From an uncultured Alphaproteobacteria bacterium (lineage in GTDB: Bacteria; Pseudomonadota; Alphaproteobacteria; RF32; CAG-239), in NCBI GenBank assembly GCA_900553115.1, contig USCF01000069.1:1-6167 (forward strand): DNA of 6,167 nucleotides, written 5' to 3'. Numbering within the stretch: the stretch's first letter is position 1; each line of letters opens with the position of its first letter. Under the pieces are notes generated by a model that was given only the letters and a program-made list of their open reading frames with translations, was not told the origin of the DNA and did not search any database. Both the position numbers and the translations under genes were made by a program. Below are positions 1 through 4,637 of the stretch, in pieces.

Positions 1-129
1 ATCATATAACCGGACGGCATCTTTTCCATCCTGTCCGGTACCGGTTACTTCTACTTCTCTTCCTGCCTCCAGGATTGTCTTTAACGCACTGGATACCAGG
101 ATATCGTCATCTACAATTACTATCTTCAT
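1..129 (-). CDS. response regulator, N-terminal part of receiver domain (partial, runs off window)
   Basis: This is the first 43 codons of a two-component response regulator. The protein begins MKIVIVDDDILVSSALK, which holds the acidic pocket of a CheY-like receiver domain (Asp triplet at residues 7-9), followed by the helix 1 to strand 2 region ending TGTGQDGKDAVRLYD. The phospho-accepting Asp and any output domain lie outside the window. The start is well set: ATG at 129-127 overlaps the stop of the upstream histidine kinase frame as ATGA, and a GAGGGA ribosome binding site lies 5 bases upstream, so translational coupling is likely. The sequence resembles regulators of the NarL/LuxR type paired with HisKA_3 kinases in Clostridia. 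That output-domain assignment is inference from the partner kinase, because no DNA-binding domain is visible. It reads as Firmicutes, unlike the central genes. Confidence 0.85.
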   Translation of the reverse strand, partial: MKIVIVDDDILVSSALKTILEAGREVEVTGTGQDGKDAVRLYD

Positions 130-553
130 CTTTTTCCCTCATTTTTTGGAACCGTAATAAATATCCGGAAGCCATTTTCTTTTTGGATCTGCATGGGTAC
201 GCCCAGCATGCGAACACGGTTTTTCGTATTCTCTATCCTGATTTTCGAGCGTTTTCGGTCTTTCCGGCACTTTCCTTCTCTGCATATTCTTCCCAGTCTC
301 CATCTGGCTGGATCCGCTCATCTGACGTTCCATTATCTTCTATAATCAGCTGATATAGTCCGGGATGTTCTCTTGTCAAAATCTTCACCTTATTTGCATT
401 GCTGTGACGCATCACGTTATTCAGTGCCTCTTTCGTAATGGCTATAAAGCTGTATTTGATCTCTTTTGGAATATCATATCCCATATCATAAGTAAGCTGT
501 ACCGGACAAAAACGGAATTCTTCTGCCAGCGATTCCATTTTTTCAGAACCATT
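126..553 (-). pseudogene. sensor histidine kinase, C-terminal ATPase domain fragment with frameshift
   Basis: This is the catalytic (HATPase_c) end of a sensor kinase that would phosphorylate the adjacent response regulator. Visible motifs are the N box in TKEALNNVMRHSNANKV and a G1-like IIEDNGT. After a frame change at about 236-238, the sequence continues IENTKNRVRMLG and ends NGFRIFITVPKNEGKR, with a stop at 128-126. This is the layout of NarL-type (HisKA_3) kinases of Clostridia. The first frame stops at TAG 235-233, just after KSG. Adding one base (or seven) there joins both halves; seven would also restore a GxG-like glycine motif of the ATP lid. The phospho-acceptor His domain and the sensor part are absent: upstream of about 553 the frame belongs to an unrelated protein. 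Whether the frameshift is a real mutation or a sequence error cannot be told from here. As it stands it cannot make a working kinase. Confidence 0.75.
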
Positions 554-1366
554 TTTTATTATAAAATCAAAATGCCCCTTAGCCGACCATCTATCATAAT
601 CTTCTTCTGACCTAAACATAATAAGCTGACCGTTATGTTGCATAACATCTTTAGGAGTAACTTCTTGGTGATGAACAACTTTAACATCTCCGGCCGCGGT
701 ATATTCAGTAATATTTCCCTGTTTATCAATTTCAGGCTTAAAATTCTCGCCATCCAAGATAAAAATGTGTCCTTTTTTAGCTCCGCTTTCAAAACCGGCA
801 AAACGTGTTTCACTGCCTATTAAAATCGGATGATTTTCTTCACTGAAATTTATGCTGTAACTGCATTTCTTTAATGCGTAAGCATAGCTTCCGTCTTGCG
901 GAACAGGCACGCCTTTTTCATCAAAAACGGGTTGATTGTTGTCATCAGTTTTAGATGGAATGCCAAAAACACGTTCCGGCACATCCAACTCTTTTTGCAA
1001 ATCTGCCCCCATCGGATAACCGGCTTCCATCAAAACTTCATAAGTCTCTTTGCCAGCTGTTTCAGGGTGATTTTCTCTATAGCTATCAACAAATTTCTGT
1101 TGCAAATCTTTGATTGCGTCCAATTCATTTTGTGTTTCTTTCGGAAAAGCCGGCAACATCATTTCAGCATCGCCGAGTTTTGCCTCCGGATGTTTTTTAG
1201 CATAAATATCCTTAAAAGTTTGTTCATCAACGTGTGTACCATGCACAATATATTCAGCTTTTTTTATTCCTTTGCGTTTTTGTGCTTGTTCTTGATTAAC
1301 TTTTGTGAGTACTGCTTTTATATCTTGCAAAAGTTTTTTGATTTCCTGAGAATAATTTTTTTCCAT
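233..1366 (-). CDS. protein of unknown function, fused in frame at about residue 272 to a histidine kinase fragment
   Basis: This is a 377-codon frame of two unlike parts. Residues 1 to about 272 (1366-551) are a soluble-looking protein I do not recognise. It has a Lys/Gln-rich, probably helical start (residues 1-36), a middle acidic/Pro-containing region, and a C-terminal stretch around HIFILDGENF and EVTPKDVMQHNGQLIMF that looks like an alpha/beta domain. No signal peptide or membrane segment is seen. Residues from about 273 are the ATP-binding domain of a Firmicutes histidine kinase, described separately. The start is supported by AAGGA 9 bases before the ATG and a sigma70-like promoter just upstream. 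It follows acpS with a 66-base gap and probably forms its own transcription unit. The true C-terminus of the unknown protein is missing. I regard the fusion as an artefact or rearrangement, not a natural domain architecture. Confidence 0.7.
   Translation of the reverse strand: MEKNYSQEIKKLLQDIKAVLTKVNQEQAQKRKGIKKAEYIVHGTHVDEQTFKDIYAKKHPEAKLGDAEMMLPAFPKETQNELDAIKDLQQKFVDSYRENHPETAGKETYEVLMEAGYPMGADLQKELDVPERVFGIPSKTDDNNQPVFDEKGVPVPQDGSYAYALKKCSYSINFSEENHPILIGSETRFAGFESGAKKGHIFILDGENFKPEIDKQGNITEYTAAGDVKVVHHQEVTPKDVMQHNGQLIMFRSEEDYDRWSAKGHFDFIIKNGSEKMESLAEEFRFCPVQLTYDMGYDIPKEIKYSFIAITKEALNNVMRHSNANKVKILTREHPGLYQLIIEDNGTSDERIQPDGDWEEYAEKESAGKTENARKSG
535..565. other. left mosaic junction (alphaproteobacterial-type to Firmicutes-type sequence)
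   Basis: Within this stretch the protein read on the minus strand changes from the unknown protein (ending about GHFDFIIKN) to histidine kinase sequence (SEKMESLAEEFRFCPVQL). The exact breakpoint cannot be fixed; an A-rich run including GAAAAAATGGAA lies on the kinase side. The reading frame stays open across it. The inference rests on the sharp switch in protein family and apparent taxonomic style, and on the kinase lacking its His phospho-acceptor domain. Confidence 0.6.
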
Positions 1367-1395
1367 GACGAAAATTCCTTGTTGATATTACATCC

Positions 1396-1425
1396 ATTGT
1401 ACGCTTTTTTTGTCCAACAAGTCAA
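1396..1425 (-). promoter_or_regulatory. sigma70-like promoter of the unknown gene starting at 1366
   Basis: On the minus strand there is TTGACT (1425-1420), an 18-base spacer and TACAAT (1401-1396), close to the consensus TTGACA/TATAAT. Transcription would start near 1389, about 20 bases before the start codon, with AAGGA between. The -35 box lies only a few bases beyond the acpS stop. A dyad CTTGTTG/CAACAAG (plus-strand arms 1378-1384 and 1415-1421) brackets the promoter, one arm touching the -35 box and the other the ribosome binding site. It might be an operator, but this is speculative. Confidence 0.6.
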
Positions 1426-1432
1426 GAAAATC

Positions 1433-1825
1433 TTATTTTTCAATAACCACCACGGCTTGAGCAAACGGATAGTCGTCGCTCAAAGTTACAAAAGTCTGTG
1501 CGGTAACGCTAAGTCTTTGTAGATATGTAAAAGCCATACCTCTGACTAACAATTCCGGCTTGCCTAAATCAGTGTGCATAATTTGAATATCTTTTAGAAA
1601 AATGCCGTCACGAAAACCAGTGCCAAGAGCTTTGACAAAAGCCTCTTTAGCGGCGTAGGATTTAGCCAAGCGGCAAGCCAGTTCTTTATAGGTGATGGCT
1701 CCGCGTGAATCCAATTCTTCAAGTTCTTCATCTCCCATAATTTTTTGTTTGAAACGTTCTAAAAATTGCGGAGATTTAGCAATCCGTTCAATGTTTATAA
1801 TGTCGCAGCCTAAACCTAAAATCAT
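1433..1825 (-). CDS. acpS: holo-[acyl-carrier-protein] synthase
   Basis: AcpS transfers the 4'-phosphopantetheine group from coenzyme A to a serine of apo-ACP, making the active carrier for fatty acid synthesis in the cytoplasm. The 130-residue length is normal for the family. The N-terminal GLGCDIINIERI holds the Mg-binding Asp (D8). RLAKSYAAKEAFVKALGTGF (residues 52-71) is the family signature with the catalytic Glu (E61) and neighbouring Lys (K60). LGKPEL and the final VTLSDDYPFAQAVVVIE strand match the conserved end of the fold. The ATG has AGGA 8 bases upstream and sits 17 bases after the rsh stop, so it is probably translated from the rsh transcript. In many alphaproteobacteria pdxJ lies between rsh and acpS; here it does not. 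No hairpin terminator is visible after the stop. The gene appears intact. Confidence 0.95.
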   Translation of the reverse strand: MILGLGCDIINIERIAKSPQFLERFKQKIMGDEELEELDSRGAITYKELACRLAKSYAAKEAFVKALGTGFRDGIFLKDIQIMHTDLGKPELLVRGMAFTYLQRLSVTAQTFVTLSDDYPFAQAVVVIEK

Positions 1826-1842
1826 CGCGGTGATCCTTTTTT

Positions 1843-3981
1843 CTATTTGTTGGCACGAGAAACATAGCTGATTGATTTTGCCGATTTCAAGGCTGTTACC
1901 AAGTTATTCAGCTGTTCCACGTTTTTAACTTCTATATCCAGCAAAATTTCAAAATAGCTCAAAGTACGGTAAGTAATGTTGAGGTTTATAATGTTGGAGT
2001 TGGCTTTTGCCACAATGTTAGCTACATCGGCCAGCGCCCCCGGCTCATTGCTAATCATTAGTTTCAAACGCGCGGTGTGTTTTTCGTTTTCGGCGTCTGC
2101 GCCCCAATCAATATCGAGCCAGCGTTCTGGTTCTTTTTCATAATTTTTGAGCGACGGACAATCTAAAGTGTGGACAGTCACGCCTTTACCGGTGGTCACA
2201 ATACCAACAATTCTATCTCCTGGGACAGGGTGGCAGCAGCCGGCAAAATGCACGGCCATACCGTCAATCAGTCCACGGATTTTGAGGGCGTCTTTTTTCG
2301 CCTGTTCTTTTTTGAATACCGGAAGCTTAATTGAACTTACCATTTTTTCGAGTTTGGACTGTTTATAGGCCGGATGCACGGCGCGCAGCACGTCCCAGCC
2401 GGTAACCAAACCTTCGCCGACTTTGGCATAAATATCGTCTACGGTTTCGGCTTCAAAATTAGAAAGAACATTGACCAAGCCTTTTTCGCTAAATTCTTGT
2501 TCTTCTTGTTTGAAAAGCTTTTCCAAAATTTCTTTACCAAGCGTAATAAATTGCTCGCGTTTGTTAATGCGCACATAGCGGCGAATAGCGGCTTTAGCCT
2601 TACCGGTCACAACGAATCTATCCCATTCCAAAGACGGGTGTTGATTTTTTGCAGTTAAAACTTCTACTTGGTCGCCGTTTTGCAAAATTGTGCGCAGAGG
2701 TTTGATTTCTCCGTTAATTTTGGCTCCAACGCAGGTGTCTCCCACATTAGAGTGCACAGCATAAGCAAAGTCAACCGGTGTTGAACCAACAGGCAGACCA
2801 ATTAAATCGCCTTTAGGAGTGAAACAAAAAACTTGGTCGTTGTACATCTCAAGCTTGGTGTTTTCCAAAAACTCATCAGGATTTTGCGCTTGATCCAAAA
2901 TTTCCAGCAGCTCGCGAATCCAGCGGAAGTTTTTGCCTTCGGTGCGCTGTCCTTGTTTGTATGCCCAGTGTGCAGCCACACCTTTTTCATTGACTTCGTG
3001 CATTTCATATGTACGGATTTGCACTTCAATCCGCACATCATAAGGGCCGATTACGCCGGTGTGCAAAGATTGATAACCGTTTGGTTTTGGAGTAGAAATA
3101 TAGTCTTTGAAACGGCGCGGCACCATGTGGTATTTACTATGGATAATGCCTAAAGCCTGATAGCAGTCCGCTACGGTATCAACACAGATACGAAACGCCA
3201 TAATATCGGAAAGCTGTTCGAAAGAAGCGTTTTTCAGCTGCATTTTACGCCAAATAGAATACGGCGATTTTTCGCGTCCGGTAATGGTGCAATGCACGCC
3301 GTTATCAGCCATATCTTTTTCCAGCTGCTTAATAATCTTTGGAACAATGTCATTGCCTTGCTCTCGCAAAAAGTTCAAACGGGCGACAATGGAGTCATGC
3401 GCGTCTTTATAAAGTTCGGCAAAAGCGATTTCATCCATTTCTTCTTTGACTTCTTGCATACCGATACGTTCTGCCAATGGGGCGTAAATATCCAAAGTTT
3501 CTTTGGCTATACGAGCTCGCTTTTCCGGCGGGCAAAAATGCAGGGTGCGCATATTATGCAAACGGTCGGCCAGTTTAATCAGCAGCACGCGGATATCTTC
3601 CGACATGGCCAAAAGCAGCTTGCGGAAATTTTCGGCCTGTTTGCTAGAGCCGGATTTTTGTTCTATCATGGCTAATTTTGTCAGACCATCAACCAGCTGA
3701 GCTACCTGATCGCCAAATAAATTGCGGATTTCATCAAGTGTGGTGTCGGTATCTTCTACCGTGTCATGCAGCAATGCGGCAATAATAGATGCGCTATCAA
3801 GTTTGAATTTAGTCAGAATACCGGCGACTTCTATGGGATGAGAATAGTATGGATCGCCGGAAGTGCGCAGCTGCGAACCATGCTTTTTTAGGGCAAAAAC
3901 ATAGGCGCGGTTTAAAGCGTCTTCATCGGCGTAAGGATCATAAGATTTTACTAAATCAACAAGTTCATACTGTCTTAACAT
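1843..3981 (-). CDS. rsh: bifunctional (p)ppGpp synthetase/hydrolase (RelA/SpoT homologue)
   Basis: This is a stringent-response enzyme that makes (p)ppGpp from ATP and GTP/GDP and also degrades it. The 712 residues are full length. The HD hydrolase domain (about 25-180) has H48, the HD pair H72-D73 in LLHDTVEDTD, and D139 in KLADRLHN, so the metal site looks complete. The synthetase domain (about 235-345) has GREKSPYSIWRKM, D259 in LSDIMAFRI, PKPNGYQSLHT and E319 in EVQIRT. The RFKD motif (290-293) is the R-x-K-D form typical of bifunctional enzymes rather than the E-x-D-D form of synthesis-only RelA. Then come TGS (about 383-445), the Cys/His regulatory domain (GCCHPVPGD at 581-589, C608) and the C-terminal ACT domain (about 636-708). 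The ATG has AGGA 9 bases upstream. It lies between rpoZ and acpS, as expected in alphaproteobacteria, where a single Rsh usually handles both activities. The gene is often annotated spoT or relA. Confidence 0.96.
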   Translation of the reverse strand: MLRQYELVDLVKSYDPYADEDALNRAYVFALKKHGSQLRTSGDPYYSHPIEVAGILTKFKLDSASIIAALLHDTVEDTDTTLDEIRNLFGDQVAQLVDGLTKLAMIEQKSGSSKQAENFRKLLLAMSEDIRVLLIKLADRLHNMRTLHFCPPEKRARIAKETLDIYAPLAERIGMQEVKEEMDEIAFAELYKDAHDSIVARLNFLREQGNDIVPKIIKQLEKDMADNGVHCTITGREKSPYSIWRKMQLKNASFEQLSDIMAFRICVDTVADCYQALGIIHSKYHMVPRRFKDYISTPKPNGYQSLHTGVIGPYDVRIEVQIRTYEMHEVNEKGVAAHWAYKQGQRTEGKNFRWIRELLEILDQAQNPDEFLENTKLEMYNDQVFCFTPKGDLIGLPVGSTPVDFAYAVHSNVGDTCVGAKINGEIKPLRTILQNGDQVEVLTAKNQHPSLEWDRFVVTGKAKAAIRRYVRINKREQFITLGKEILEKLFKQEEQEFSEKGLVNVLSNFEAETVDDIYAKVGEGLVTGWDVLRAVHPAYKQSKLEKMVSSIKLPVFKKEQAKKDALKIRGLIDGMAVHFAGCCHPVPGDRIVGIVTTGKGVTVHTLDCPSLKNYEKEPERWLDIDWGADAENEKHTARLKLMISNEPGALADVANIVAKANSNIINLNITYRTLSYFEILLDIEVKNVEQLNNLVTALKSAKSISYVSRANK

Positions 3982-4006
3982 CGAGCGTTATCCTGTTTCT
4001 AAATAC

Positions 4007-4048
4007 AAAAAAAGCAAAACATACATAATATATAATACGTTTTGCTTT
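4007..4048 (-). terminator. intrinsic terminator after rpoZ
   Basis: On the minus strand, AAAGCAAAAC (4048-4039) and GTTTTGCTTT (4020-4011) form a perfect 10-bp stem with an 18-base AT-rich loop, and the stem runs into seven consecutive T residues (4013-4007). The stem is AT-rich, so termination may be partial and allow some read-through into rsh. On the plus strand the arm is followed by only three T residues, so it should act mainly on minus-strand transcripts. Confidence 0.65.
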
Positions 4049-4060
4049 ATGAAATGTTAA
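4032..4060 (-). promoter_or_regulatory. probable promoter of rsh, interleaved with the rpoZ terminator
   Basis: On the minus strand, TTAACA (4060-4055) and TATTAT (4037-4032) are separated by 17 bases; each differs from consensus at one position. Initiation would fall near 4025, inside the loop of the terminator hairpin. A transcript from this promoter would therefore lack the first stem arm and escape termination, whereas read-through from rpoZ would meet the complete hairpin. This is a sequence-only prediction. Confidence 0.5.
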
Positions 4061-4075
4061 TTTTTTTGATGAAGA

Positions 4076-4552
4076 TTATAAATCGTCATCATCTCCCAGA
4101 TTATCGTCCAATGAGTCATCGCCCAAATCGGCGTCATCGTCAAAGTCAATGTCTGCGGTGTCCGAATCGAGATTTAAGTCAGCGTCATCATCGCCGCCGT
4201 GAACTTGCATAGAATCACTTAAATCTTCGTCGCTAATCATATCGCTGGAGAATTGACCGTCCATATCTGCCAATTCTTTTTCTGCAGCCAGAATTTCAAC
4301 TTCTTCATCTTCTGGTTCTTCTACTTCAACATATTTTTGCTGACCCATAACCAAAGATTTTTGCAAGTCTTCAATACTAACTTTATTTTCGGCGATTTCA
4401 CGCAAAGCAACAACAGAGTTTTTATCATTGTCGCGGTCTACGCAAAGCGGAGAGCCTGCAGCAATATCTCTTGCGCGTTGTGCCGCAACCATTACCAAGT
4501 CATAGCGGTTAGGAATCTTATCAATACAATCTTCAACAGTAACTCTAGCCAT
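4076..4552 (-). CDS. rpoZ: DNA-directed RNA polymerase omega subunit with long acidic C-terminal tail
   Basis: Omega binds the beta' subunit, helps RNA polymerase assemble and, in proteobacteria, contributes to a ppGpp site, which fits its place next to rsh. Residues 1 to about 75 carry the family core: [21 protein letters not shown], then [25 protein letters not shown] and a final helix. At 158 residues it is longer than usual (roughly 70-130). The extra part, residues 76-158, has 37 Asp or Glu out of 83 and only one Lys and one His. From 119 onward there is no basic residue, and it ends DDDDL. DDDADL occurs twice (121-126, 138-143), with four of the six codons differing synonymously, so it is not a fresh DNA duplication. 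The tail is probably disordered. The ATG has AAGG 8 bases upstream and a promoter before it. The core assignment is firm; the role of the tail is unknown. Confidence 0.93.
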   Translation of the reverse strand: MARVTVEDCIDKIPNRYDLVMVAAQRARDIAAGSPLCVDRDNDKNSVVALREIAENKVSIEDLQKSLVMGQQKYVEVEEPEDEEVEILAAEKELADMDGQFSSDMISDEDLSDSMQVHGGDDDADLNLDSDTADIDFDDDADLGDDSLDDNLGDDDDL

Positions 4553-4591
4553 TTTACATACCTTATTATTTAAAAGTTTTTCTGTTTAGAG

Positions 4592-4620
4592 TTTATACAA
4601 ACTATCTGCTGTAAATGCAA
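4592..4620 (-). promoter_or_regulatory. probable promoter of rpoZ
   Basis: On the minus strand, TTGCAT (4620-4615) and TATAAA (4597-4592) are separated by 17 bases. The -10 box is good (five of six), the -35 box weaker (three of six). Transcription would start near 4585, about 30 bases before the rpoZ start codon, with AAGG in between. It lies in the 85-base gap after the stop of the upstream gene, where I see no convincing terminator hairpin. Confidence 0.45.
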
Positions 4621-4637
4621 GGATTTTTTTAATAAAT

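Noticed and set aside
139..333. 64-codon minus-strand frame overlapping the kinase fragment
   Set aside because: It is the third frame across the frameshift; the conserved kinase residues are in the other two frames.
896..1522. Plus-strand open frame of 208 codons opposite the unknown gene and the end of acpS
   Set aside because: It is antisense to a gene with a good promoter and ribosome binding site and to the conserved acpS end, and it is rich in Phe/Cys/Ile as expected from the reverse of Lys/Glu-rich coding sequence.
2833..3153. Plus-strand and other-frame open stretches inside rsh
   Set aside because: They lie wholly within the highly conserved synthetase domain on the other strand and show no family resemblance or ribosome binding site.
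4076..4200. GAT/GAC-rich stretch as a possible DNA tandem repeat
   Set aside because: The codons differ between repeats (four of six in DDDADL), so it is an acidic protein tract and not a DNA-level repeat array.
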